Counted from the stretch's first letter, positions 1 through 8,753 are shown. The stretch: DNA of 16,675 bases from Fragilaria radians (GCA_900642245.1 CAAAJI010000034.1:13069-29743), one strand, 5' to 3'. Notes: generated by a model from the letters alone, not told the origin. Program-made: numbers and translations.

Positions 1-21
1 CCCCTAACCCCTAACCCCTAA
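1..21. repeat. Telomere-like CCCCTAA repeats
   Basis: Three perfect head-to-tail copies of the 7-mer CCCCTAA (TTAGGGG on the other strand) open the window. The following 55 bases hold looser variants (cctaaa, aaccctaacctc near 71-76). This resembles the innermost edge of a telomere or a subtelomeric tract. The usual stramenopile telomere unit is TTAGGG, so an extra G is odd and could be degeneracy. Three units are too few for certainty. Confidence 0.5.
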
Positions 22-156
22 TTCCACACTCCTAAAAGCCTATTAACCTAAACATAAAGCACCTGAACCCTAACCTCTTTTCGTATACAACATAATTACC
101 ACTTTTAACACATAGTTTTCAATATAGCAAAGTTGTCACGGCTTGTTGAATTTGAT

Positions 157-1443
157 ATGCTTCTTTTTATCCTTCTGGCTGCGACGTTTGTGAAGAACTC
201 AGAGTCCCATGGTTACTTGAAATCCCCCAGGTAATAATCCAAATATGCTGTTTTGTCGTATTTGCGTTATGAGTGAACAGGCATGCTAATTTTGTTACTA
301 CACTCTCCGAGATAGGTCCAGGAATTTTATTGCAAGTCAAGATGGTGTTTGGTGGGGTGGTACAGGTAACACTTATCTTAAGGAGTCGTGTCCACATTGT
401 CTTAATCGAGGTGGCACACTGGGCCAATGTGGTGTTTGGAATGGTAGAAGTTATGATGCCAATTTGAACTTTTTGGGTCAACCAATGTCACCTGCACCAC
501 AGGCTAGATATGTACAAGGGCAAGAGATTGATGTTGAAGTTGTGTTAACGGCCCATCATAAGGGGCACTTTGAATTCTTTGCTTGTCCCATATCCACTGG
601 TGGAGTGGCAACAGCAGATTGCTTCAGACAATATCCACTGACTTTTGTATCTGACCCTTTATATGGAGCTCCTAGGGATCCTAGTTATCCTACTCGAGCC
701 TATATTGCTCCCCCAGGGAGAACATCCTCAGACAATTCCATTGGCCTTCCCGGAAATTTCTACCGTTTCCGCTACAAATTACCCAGCAACCTCTCTGGAG
801 ATCTAGTCCTCCTTCAGTGGCGCTACTACACGGCAAACAGTTGTAAATTTGCTGGATATTCGTCCTATCCATTTCCTTCAAGTTGGGGAAATATGCAAGA
901 TAATCTAGGCATATGCCAAAATATCCCTCCAGACGGAAATGGATATCCAGGTAAGATTGATGGAAGTGTATACGGTCAAAATCAGCAGCATACCTGTACT
1001 AAGGAACTTTATTGTAATCATTATTCACAGAACAGTTTTGGAATTGTGCTGAAATCTCGATATCTAGGAATGGTGTGGCTCCATCTCCTTCGCCTCCCAA
1101 CCCGGGCCCAACGGGAAGTGGAACTGGAACCTGTGGTGGTGGATTCAGAGGCAATGGAGCTTGTAGCAACCCAAGCCTTTGTTGTTCACAATGGGGTCAC
1201 TGTGGAACTGGAAATGAATATTGTGGAACAACATCAAGACCAAATGGAAACCTTGGTGACTGGACAATCTGCTCTGGAAGTAACCAATGCAAAAACGGGT
1301 GCTGCAGTGGAAAGTACTCAAATGGTGTCGCAAAATGCACACCTCTCAATGGAGGTTATAGACCTGACATCTGTATCTCACCTGGACCTAATGCTCGCTA
1401 CCTCCGTTCAACTGGAAAGCGTGACAAGGATGCCATGACTTAG
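157..1443 (+). CDS. Secreted lytic polysaccharide monooxygenase with CBM18 chitin-binding module
   Basis: Model is join(157..230, 316..950, 1031..1443), 373 residues. Exon 1 encodes a 17-residue signal peptide with a hydrophobic core. It is followed at once by His18-Gly-Tyr, the N-terminal copper histidine of an LPMO. Intron 1 (231-315) and intron 2 (951-1030) both have GTAA starts and AG ends, and their removal restores the family strings SPRSRNF and EQFWNCAE. The second histidine-brace residue is probably His106 in TAHHKGHFEF; the axial aromatic is probably Phe239. A Pro/Ser/Gly linker (about 252-270) leads to a hevein-type CBM18 with six cysteines (271, 281, 287, 288, 294, 301). A second six-cysteine module follows (317-351, with CKNGCCSGKYSNG). 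Known family role: copper-dependent oxidative cleavage of chitin or similar glycans outside the cell. Substrate here is inferred from CBM18. The start is the first ATG giving a signal peptide directly before His. It lies 136 bp from the telomere-like repeats. Confidence 0.9.
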
Positions 1444-2321
1444 AAGGTTCACAAACCAACCCTTGTTGATGTTTCCATAGCAGCCTTTGACAACCTAAGA
1501 AAACCCTGATAACTAGATTGAAACTTAGGGTTTGGATCCCTTCCAGTGTAAGTAAATTAAAAATTAGAAAATGTTGTGCTGCAAAGTAGTGTGCCCCAAT
1601 TTAAGCTAAAGTTAGGTGGGTGGAGGTATGAACTAATTTTCCCTTTCTACATATGAGCCTTTTGATACCTATTGATCTATGGCAGTTGAAATTTGTTTGT
1701 CAGTCAGAAAAGGGCAACCTTGCCTGCAACGTGACTAGATCAGATGGACATTAAACACCAAAGTTAGTGAATGTTTTGGTGCAGAAGCCCAACTACCATA
1801 TACCTCTGGTTGTAGTCCAATGACAGAGACATGGTCTGGCCTCTTAGGCTCCAACTAGTGAGCAGTATAGTAGATGTGGCTGTGGGATAATACAACTACC
1901 AGAGTATTACTTGCATACAATAGATAGGACTAGTTTAAAGATAGAAATGATAATAAAGGGATAAGTCCTTTTGTGTTTTAGCACAACCAGCGTTGGAGTT
2001 TGCCTAAGAAGACTGATTCAGACTTGATTATACAGCTGCATGGAAATCTTATAAACAGCCTTTCAAATTTGACATCTACTGTAATTATTTGCTGAATTAT
2101 AATTAATGATTTGTAACAAAAGGCTTGAGAAGCCTTGTAGAATTGGTTTCAGCACAACTGTAAAGAAATACCTCTATAGGTATCTTTTTCAAAATAGAAG
2201 ACATGGGGAAAGCAGCGTAAAATGCTGAACCTGTCATCCACAATAAAAATAAAAAACAAAGGAAGCTGCAATTCCCAAAAAGCTCTTTGCTCAAGCACAA
2301 GAGATTGTGTGTACTAAATAG
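1444..2321. other. Gene-poor stretch downstream of the LPMO gene
   Basis: No supported gene is visible. Open frames are short and on both strands carry frequent stops. The first few hundred bases should hold the 3' untranslated region and polyadenylation signals of the LPMO gene. A minus-strand open frame (2103-2300) begins with a hydrophobic stretch but has no recognisable family and was not called. Confidence 0.5.
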
Positions 2322-2683
2322 AAAAAATGGAGCCAGTGTCTAGATCCGGATAATACGCAACAATTTGATACAGTATCTGAGCTTGCAAATATGGCCAGAG
2401 ATGACTTCTCCTGCAGCTTATACTCAAACACCTTGCACAGCATCTGTTCCATTTGAGTTTTGAGAATGAGATCAGAAAGCCAGGAAAAGAAGTTACCACA
2501 TCTTCTGGTATGTCAGATCCAGTGTTTCCAATGGAAGCAATAGTAGACATTACGCTGTTAAATGCTCAGGTGTTAACAAAACAAAACATGACCAAAAAGT
2601 GCAAGATGCAAACGGGAAAAATTTCAACTGACCTACATTGGCTGAAGGATCAAAAAGCTAATCCTGAACACAAAAGGTTGTAA
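2322..2683 (+). pseudogene. Unclassified coding-like remnant in two overlapping frames
   Basis: From 2322 to 2456 a frame of 44 codons is open and reads like real protein (contains DTVSELANMARDDFSCSLY). It ends in TGA. A second frame, shifted by one base, is open from about 2453 to 2683 (contains EIRKPGKEV and LHWLKDQKANPEHKRL). Read together they would give about 120 residues interrupted by one frameshift. I do not recognise the family. No ATG begins the first part. It sits between a host gene and retroelement debris, so an old mobile-element gene or a decayed host gene are both possible. It could also be chance open frame; confidence is low. Confidence 0.25.
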
Positions 2684-3123
2684 ACAATAACAGTTTAATA
2701 ACAAATTATTAAACTAGGAGATGTGTGGGTGTTCTGGTGTGAGGAGATGTCCTGTACCGTTAGGGCATAGTAAACAATATTGGAATCAAAAAATTCTTAT
2801 ATTTACTCATCTAGCTATGGGTAGTTAGAAGTAAACTTTCCTATTACTAACCTACCACAAGTTTAACTAAGATAAATGATTCACTAGTTAAACTTAGTGA
2901 AGATTAAAAATTGTTTAGAAATGGAATGTATCATTATACAATCCATCACCATATCTAATCTAGGACGGGTATAGTAATGATCTATATCCTTGCTAGATCA
3001 GTATCAAATATCTTTCATAATCTAGTAGGAGTAGGTAGTACTGCCAAAGCCCTCTTATGGATTTTTCTTTACTACCTAATAGTTTCTTGAGAAAATTCTT
3101 AAGTTATTGAAATACAGTTTCAC
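2684..3123. other. Non-coding stretch next to copia gag remnant
   Basis: AT-rich, no coding signal seen. On the minus strand it lies just downstream of the copia gag fragment and may be decayed element sequence. No matching LTR to the sequence right of 3660 could be found by eye. It contains the 11-bp inverted repeat listed separately. Confidence 0.4.
2859..2895. repeat. Perfect 11-bp inverted repeat
   Basis: AAGTTTAACTA at 2859-2869 is matched by its exact reverse complement TAGTTAAACTT at 2885-2895, with a 15-base loop. The stem is AT-rich. It could be a chance palindrome or part of an old element end; no T-run or other signal supports a terminator. Confidence 0.6.
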
Positions 3124-3660
3124 CTACACTACATGGATTTCAGCAGTGACGTTGTTCAATATATGAAGAATGAACTGATTGTTGGAAACTCTTGATCCAA
3201 GCGCTTCAAGCTTCATCCTGTAATCCTTGAGCTCAGTAATCCAAATGTTTCGGTCTTGACCCTTCTTCAACGCACACTCTCTGAATTGTTTCTCCATTTT
3301 GACCAAGGAGGGAGCAGATGATGGTTCGACCTTGTTTCTCAACCTCTCCCAAGCTATACTTGCATTACCACCCACATAATCCTTATTTTTACATCCTTTT
3401 GCTAAGTTAAAAGCCACTTTCCCATTACTTGTCTTATCATCAATAGACAGAATTAGCTTGGTGTAGGCTTATTCCTTCATCTCAGAAGCCATAGTTAACT
3501 TGTTTCCTTCCTCTGAATCCATAGGGATTGTTACTTTTCCCCACAACACATCTTTAAAACCATAGCATCTTGCATTTGCTAAGAACTGTTTGCTCCATGT
3601 TGGCCATTCCTCACTCTTCCCATAAAATGGAATAACTCGAATGTTGCTTAGATCAGTCAT
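3124..3660 (-). pseudogene. Ty1/copia retrotransposon gag remnant
   Basis: The minus strand from ATG at 3660 reads as a copia-type gag polyprotein. The first 63 codons include FYGKSEEWPTWSKQF, typical of the N-terminal region of plant and algal copia gag. A TAA stop at 3469-3471 interrupts the frame. The same frame then continues to 3124 with AWERLRNKVEPSSAPSLVKM and FILHILNNVTAE, the conserved UBN2-like gag core. The frame after the stop is not shifted, so a single nonsense mutation splits it. Gag normally forms the particle that packages element RNA. Zinc knuckle, protease, integrase and reverse transcriptase are missing downstream (to the left), so this is a fragment. Confidence 0.85.
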
Positions 3661-3948
3661 ACTGAAAAATAAGAAAATCTTGTATGTAGATCCAGCAAAA
3701 AAAGATGAGGTGACAACTTAGGAGTTAGGGGTTAATCACTATTGATGGACCTTAACAGAAAAGGATTATCTGTGTACCCACATTTAAGTGTGTTGAAATA
3801 GTCCAAAGGGCTTAGAAAGGAAGAAAGAAGAAGATAAGAAAAGAAAAGATTTCTCGTAAAGTTGTGACTCCTAAATTTCTGTTTCACTAAAAAGATTACT
3901 CCTGATAATACTTCAATCCCTTATAGATTAACCCTAAACAAATAATTT
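3661..3948. other. Spacer between copia gag and gypsy fragment
   Basis: On the minus strand this would be the leader and perhaps the 5' LTR of the copia element whose gag starts at 3660. LTR ends could not be fixed. It holds a 36-base tract at 3814-3849 that is purine except for one T (AAGAAAGAAGAAGATAAG core), on the plus strand. A TTAGGGGTTAA string occurs near 3726 but is not tandem. Confidence 0.4.
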
Positions 3949-4708
3949 CTAAATGTTTGGTTGTGAGGGATATTTCCAACAAGTCTGTCCTGGATGAAGT
4001 AAGAATGCATGATACCAGGAGAGTACTCTTTGTCTTAAGGACTGAGGGATGTTTATTTTGTCCTTAACACATAGAAGGCCATAGCCTTCAATGTGCTGTA
4101 TAGCGTAGTGGGGTTGTGATGACCCTTTCTCTTGGAGTCCTTGGACTTTCATCTGTTCCAAAAAAATTAAGGAAGTATGCATAGGAAATGTGATGTTGCT
4201 AAACTCTGATTCAGAGAGGAGTGCTAAGACTTCCTCTTCCTGAATCCTTAGGCCATCAATGTCTAGTCTAGATCATGCATCCACTGCAACATTTTTCTTT
4301 CCTGGGAGGCATTCAAATGATGCTCCATTTCTTCTAAGAGTAAAAGCCAGCGTAGAACACAATCTGACACCTTTTATCCAATCAAGGTATTATTTTTATG
4401 GTCTGTGAAGACTGTAATATGGTAGCATACCAGGATATTCTTATATTCCTTCTTGCAGCTTTCAATAGCAGGTGGCGCCTCATGTTCTGTCCCATTATGG
4501 TGTATCTTCTTTGGACTGCATTAAGCTTACATGAATAAAAGGCTATGGGCTTTTTATCTAGCATAATAATTGCACCCAACTGATGATCAGATGCATCAGT
4601 GTATATGTGGAATGGTTTATCGAAATCTGGGTATGCTAGAAGCACCTCAGTCTCAATAAACTCTTTGATTTTGTCAAATGCTTGTTGATGACTTGGGAGC
4701 GATTCAGC
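3949..4708 (-). pseudogene. Ty3/gypsy pol remnant (RNase H to integrase zinc-binding region)
   Basis: Reading leftwards from 4708 the minus strand encodes the end of a gypsy reverse transcriptase and its RNase H. The first frame has AFDKIKEFIETE, then LLAYPDFDKPFHIYTDASD, DKKPIAFYS and the YTIM region (to about 4480). A frameshift then moves the match to KEYKNIL and VFTDHKNNTL. There is a stop near 4375. RWLLLLEE follows, another shift gives the conserved LPGKKNV...DA.SR linker, and the last piece ends with LRQRVLSWYHAFLLHPGQT, the start of the integrase zinc-binding region. Several frameshifts and stops make it dead. It is in the same orientation as the copia gag piece to its left. Confidence 0.88.
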
Positions 4709-5274
4709 TTGACATTACATGATGTGAGACTAGTCAAAGGAGCTAGGAACTAAGTTATTAGATAAACTGAGGAAATGAATGAAGTCAGTAAAGTAAAGTT
4801 GCAATTGATGACTGTACACCAGTTTTGGGCTGAAAAAATGAAATCTAGGCAATAATGTGACAAATTAAAAGAACAAAGGATCTTGATTGGCTGTTTTGTA
4901 CTCATCAGTATTTGGCTGATTTCACAAAGTCAGGATGAAGAAAAAGGTTTACAGCTAAGAAGACTTAGATGAAGCTGTTGAATGTTAGCAAGTCTTCTAT
5001 TCTGACAATGAAAGATGAGAGGATTGGAAGCAAATGTAAGTTGCACTAAAAGTTGTGATTACTTATTTTTTTATCTTTTCTAAATGCTGACTCACACCTT
5101 TCATCAATAGTAAATATCCCTAATGGATAACCTAAACATATATAAACTATTTTTTGAATGAACGTAAGGGATATCTCCAATAGTTGAAAAAGTTATGTCA
5201 GCAAAATATATCTGAATACATACATGAGTTTTCTAAATTCTTTCTTAAATTGAATTGAATAATGAATATATGAA

Positions 5275-5291
5275 ATCCAGCCATAAACTGC
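5275..5291 (+). repeat. 17-bp direct repeat, copy 1
   Basis: ATCCAGCCATAAACTGC occurs here and again, identical and in the same orientation, at 5473-5489, starting 198 bases later. Both copies lie upstream of the NAD kinase gene. Function unknown. Confidence 0.75.
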
Positions 5292-5472
5292 TGATCATCT
5301 TTCACATCCTTTTTTTACCCAACAGTCAATGATATCTGAGTGCAGAAATAATTCTTATGCATGTCACATAAACCATTCATTAAACATTGATGTTATATAT
5401 ATATTTGTATACATGCCTCTCTTACAAACGCAATATTTTTTGCAAACTATCACTTTTCCTTAAGGGTGCGAT

Positions 5473-5489
5473 ATCCAGCCATAAACTGC
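5473..5489 (+). repeat. 17-bp direct repeat, copy 2
   Basis: Second exact copy of the 17-mer found at 5275-5291. It begins 252 bases before the proposed kinase ATG. Flanks of the two copies differ, so this is not part of a longer obvious duplication. Confidence 0.75.
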
Positions 5490-5724
5490 GATTTTACGTT
5501 ACATCGTCTTTGCAAGTATTTGTGTAAGGCAAATCTCATATCCCTAATAACTTGTCCAAAAAATGCTGGGGGGGTCAGAGCCGCATAGGTTTCATGGTTG
5601 TCACGCATGACTTACTTAGTTAATATATTTGGAGTCGTTTTTCCCAACGCATACAGCGGCAGCAGAATTATTATTTCAACCTTATTCGCTTTCTTTGAGT
5701 GGAAGAAAATCGAAACAGAAATCC

Positions 5725-7195
5725 ATGTCACATCTATCGTCGTTGTACAACAATAGCAGCATTGGTAAACTTCGCTATAAGAATTTGTTGGTTGTAATCA
5801 AACAAACTGCTTACGAAGAATATTCACAAGTAAGTAGAACTTCACAAATAATTATTGTTGACCACGTGAGACTGTGCCTGAGTGCATGATTGACAAGGAC
5901 TTGATTGGATCCAAACATGTTGCTTTATACGTATACTCATTTGGACATCTAAAATTCACACATAAATATGCAATGCACTCAACTCAACAACTGCAATACC
6001 ATTTCAGTTGAAACTACGAGGCCAGGCACCAAAGGCATTACGCTGGAATCGACTGGAATCACGATTTCAAGCACATACTAAATGTGTAACAGATTTGTTA
6101 GCCATATTACGTCATCACAATGTTCAATTCAGTTGTGTCAATCGAGTGGAATTGGATCGTCAACATTTGGCCAATAAGGATTTAGTCGTTGCTGTGGGTG
6201 GCGATGGAACAGTCTTGTCTGCAGCACATTTCCTAGATCACGGGACCATTCCCCTTGTTGGAATCAATTCTGATCCCATGATTACACCCGAGGAAAGATC
6301 AGTCACGAAACAAAGTGATGAACGTCGGTAAGTAAAGTGTGTATAAGGAACATCAATGGAACACCAATCTTGTGTTGACTTCATATTTACCTACGCTCTC
6401 ATCATCTCTCACTGTCATTTTTGTTCGCTTCTTCCTTTCCTTTTTCTTTTCTTTGTATATACTCCACCCTCACCCATGCGATATTAAAGATCACATGGTG
6501 CACTTTGCATGTGTACCGCGCGAACTATGGAGGAAGGCATGGAAGCCGTTCTATATGAAGAAGGCGATGCCATTGCACGTTCTAGAACTCGGATTCATTG
6601 TGTTGTCAAATCGACCTTTTCGGAGACACGCTTGGTTCCCGCATTGAACGATTTGTTAATTTCCAATCCTAGTCCAGCAGCGGTTAGTCGTTTTCGAATG
6701 GGGTGGTTGGAAAAAACTACTGTTGAAAGTAGCAACACTCAAAATGGCCAGACCATACCTTCAAACGATGCAATAACAAACACCACCAGTTTACAATCAA
6801 TACCATATGGTACAGTCACAAGATTTGGCGGCATTCCCTACCATGTTACACAATCCATTAATGTTTGGTCATCAGGAATGTGGATATGTACTGCGACAGG
6901 ATCGACTGCGGCAATGGCAGCTGCGGGAGGCTCAATCATGGCTGACTTGACAACACCTGATTTACAATATTTGATTCGTGAGCATATGATGGAAAATGCT
7001 ACTAAGGAAGATACTCTTATCCCCAACAACGGTTTCATTACAACGGAGCAACAAAAATTACACATCCGATGGAATTCTCATAAGGGACGTATCTTTATTG
7101 ATGGGAGTCATCTGACTCATAATTTAGAACTCGGTGATGAAATTCTGATTGACAATCAAGCACCTCCCCTACAATTATTTGAACGAAAATTATAA
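5725..7195 (+). CDS. NAD(H) kinase, plant NADK3 type
   Basis: Model is join(5725..5829, 6008..6327, 6490..7195), 376 residues. It phosphorylates NAD(H) with ATP to make NADP(H). Introns 5830-6007 and 6328-6489 start GTAAGT and end AG; joining restores EEYSQ-LKLRG and DERR-SHGALC. Residues 99-103 are GGDGT, the family signature for diphosphate binding, followed by GINSDP (120-125). ALNDLLI (Asn195-Asp196) is the NAD-binding ND motif. SSGMWICTATGST (269-281) is the glycine-rich second conserved block. PSPAAVSRF and GGSIMADLTTPDLQYLIRE match the plant NADH kinase (NADK3) subgroup rather than bacterial or NADK1/2 forms. A low-complexity insert rich in N, S, T and Q (about 216-246) separates these and makes the protein longer than plant NADK3 (about 320). 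Start chosen as the first ATG in the open frame; codons open upstream to 5617 lack an ATG, so a further 5' exon with a targeting sequence is possible. Confidence 0.9.
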
Positions 7196-8027
7196 GTGTC
7201 ACAATATTTGTCGTCATTGCCAGTGTGGCAAGAAGTAGAAGGATTATAATACCAATAAGTATGCGTATATCAACTCAAGTGATGCAAATTAGTTTTAAAA
7301 ACTGCAGATGTATTCACTATATCTCAACATTTTTTCTATGCACAAGCTACACTTATGTCTAATTTTGCCCATCATATTGCTAAATTTCCCTTGCAGTTTA
7401 ACTATTGATAGTGAAGAATCAATACATCTCTATTATTACAATGTCTGTTTTACATTCCAGTTATTTCAACCATGTATTCCTCTCTCTCTTATTGACTGTC
7501 TTTTTTCAACTCATTTTTAATCCGCTATTTATTTACATCATTTTCTCCACTCATGGCACTCATGGCCGTTTCTTCTTTTTTAGTTTTTCACAATTGCTGC
7601 TGTCTTTTGTTCATTTTGTAATGAAAATGCTATCAATCTTGGATTCTGAGCGCCATATACATTTTACTGCCCAACGATAATTTCAGGACTGAATATTCAA
7701 AGTAGCTCATTGTTTTAATGGAAACGCTGCACAATTCGTAGTTTCCAAAAGCTGTTCCCTTTCAAATCAGGTAATAAGTTCAATTCGAAATTTTGCACAG
7801 CTGGTGTTGGAAGATTAGTCAGGATTGTGACATGGAAAAGGAATAGAAGTTAGCAATGGTATTACACAAACGAACAGTCGTATAAGTTAAAGAATGATGA
7901 GTTTTGCTTGAAAAATTGAGCGAAACCGTTGTAAAGTTGTCATTGCCTCGTAGGCTCAATGTGAATAAAAAAAGTAAGACTTACCAACCAACTGATTTAT
8001 ACTCTCTGGATGGTTTCATATCGAAAA
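7196..8027. other. Intergenic region between convergent genes
   Basis: Lies between the 3' ends of the kinase (+) and the plastid-protein gene (-). Pyrimidine-rich and AT-rich at 7300-7620, which produces two short, hydrophobic, compositionally biased open frames on the plus strand (7308-7520, 7405-7680). Neither looks like a real protein. A perfect minus-strand splice donor GTAAGT lies at about 7995-7990 and may belong to the neighbouring gene. Confidence 0.5.
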
Positions 8028-8561
8028 TTAACGCCAACTCAACGAAGGTTTGATACGGTGTCGTACACGTCGCCCATTAGACAAAAGACGGATGCGACTA
8101 GGTCTTTCCATTGCTCTTCTTCTATGGTCATAATTGCAATGTAGGCTGTCTAAGCTTTTCGTTGTGGCTGCAATTTTTTGACCTGCATCCATGAAAGGCA
8201 AGCGAAATAGCGAAGCAAAACCAGTAGAAAATGACTCTATTTCAACTTCTGCGGGAATTTCTTTTTTCCACCATTTCAAATTTTCGAATGTAAACCTTGT
8301 ACCCTTTGCATTATCCTCAATCTTCTTTTCATTATCAACTGATTTTGAGGTTACGCGCAAGATGAATCGTCGTTTAGCAGTTACCGGAGTATTCGACGAA
8401 TGAACAGTAGTTGGAACAAAAATTGGATCTAGTGTAAGAGGAGTTGAATATGGAACTGATCGTTGTTGTGACGGAGTAGTTATTATGGAAAACGCTGAAG
8501 TGTCAAAGATATTCCAAAGAAGAATCCATGTGCAAAAAGTGAAGATGCTACGAGAAAGCAT
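8028..8561 (-). CDS. Hypothetical plastid-targeted protein (bipartite presequence)
   Basis: An open frame of 177 codons from ATG at 8561. Residues 1-23 form a signal peptide with a hydrophobic core (FTFCTWILLW) ending TSA, with Phe24 next. A Ser/Thr/Pro-rich, acid-poor stretch to about residue 75 follows. Signal peptide plus transit peptide with Phe at +1 is the known plastid-import signal of diatoms and relatives. The mature part contains FTFENLKWWKKEIPAEVEIESFSTGFASLFRLPF; I do not recognise the family. The last 35 or so residues are very basic and doubtful. The next frame over the same bases reads more like protein (TIEEEQWKDLVASVFCLMGD), and the third frame is open after that and leads to a GTAAGT donor. 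An intron, a frameshift or early pseudogene decay could explain this, so the 3' end is uncertain while the 5' end is well supported. Confidence 0.6.
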   Translation of the reverse strand: MLSRSIFTFCTWILLWNIFDTSAFSIITTPSQQRSVPYSTPLTLDPIFVPTTVHSSNTPVTAKRRFILRVTSKSVDNEKKIEDNAKGTRFTFENLKWWKKEIPAEVEIESFSTGFASLFRLPFMDAGQKIAATTKSLDSLHCNYDHRRRAMERPSRIRLLSNGRRVRHRIKPSLSWR

Positions 8562-8628
8562 GTATTTTGTGCGATGGAATGAGTGAAGGCTAGGTCATAC
8601 AAACAAGACGACAATCACAAAACTATGA

Positions 8629-8753
8629 TGACGTACCACAAAATGCGATTACGTATTGAGGCTTCAAAAAAGAAGATACTACATAGCCAAAACATATGTG
8701 ACACAAATTCGGCTGACGCCGACGTTTCTTCCCGTTTTTGGCTACGAACGTCA
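8629..8753 (-). promoter_or_regulatory. Cluster of TGACG-type (CRE/bZIP-like) motifs upstream of plastid-protein gene
   Basis: Within 70-190 bases upstream of the ATG at 8561 lie TGACGT (8629-8634), TGACGC (8714-8719) and ACGTCA (8748-8753), all given as read on the plus strand. These three strings are the same cores as the CO2/cAMP-responsive elements described in a diatom carbonic anhydrase promoter, bound by bZIP factors. Motif presence is seen; control by CO2, cAMP or light is inference. Confidence 0.35.

Larger units (their letters stand above)
4709..5724. other. Intergenic region upstream of the NAD kinase gene
   Basis: No gene was recognised. It contains a 17-base dispersed repeat (listed separately), a short AT dinucleotide run near 5394-5402 and a run of seven G near 5570. 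The last 150 bases probably hold the kinase promoter and leader. An open frame extends upstream of the chosen kinase ATG to a TAG at 5617. Confidence 0.5.

Noticed and set aside
690..1342. Minus-strand open frames inside the LPMO gene (690-881, 1145-1342)
   Set aside because: Antisense shadows of the spliced LPMO coding sequence.
464..1438. Continuous 324-codon plus-strand frame from 464
   Set aside because: It reads through intron 2 of the LPMO gene. After about residue 162 the protein loses family resemblance, while splicing 951-1030 restores FWNCAE and the cysteine modules.
2103..2300. Minus-strand 65-codon frame with a hydrophobic start
   Set aside because: No family, no splice context, skewed composition; likely chance.
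3720..3740. Interstitial TTAGGGG-like strings here and near 8840 and 16048
   Set aside because: Single, non-tandem occurrences; not evidence of internal telomere tracts.
6339..6647. Plus-strand 102-codon frame overlapping the second kinase intron
   Set aside because: It spans intron 2 and runs out of frame over exon 3; the spliced kinase explains the region.
7308..7680. Two small plus-strand frames downstream of the kinase
   Set aside because: Composition is dominated by pyrimidine-rich AT sequence (Leu, Phe, Ser, Ile); no motif or start context.
8191..8403. Plus-strand frame antisense to the plastid-protein gene
   Set aside because: The minus strand carries the signal peptide and transit peptide; this is its shadow.
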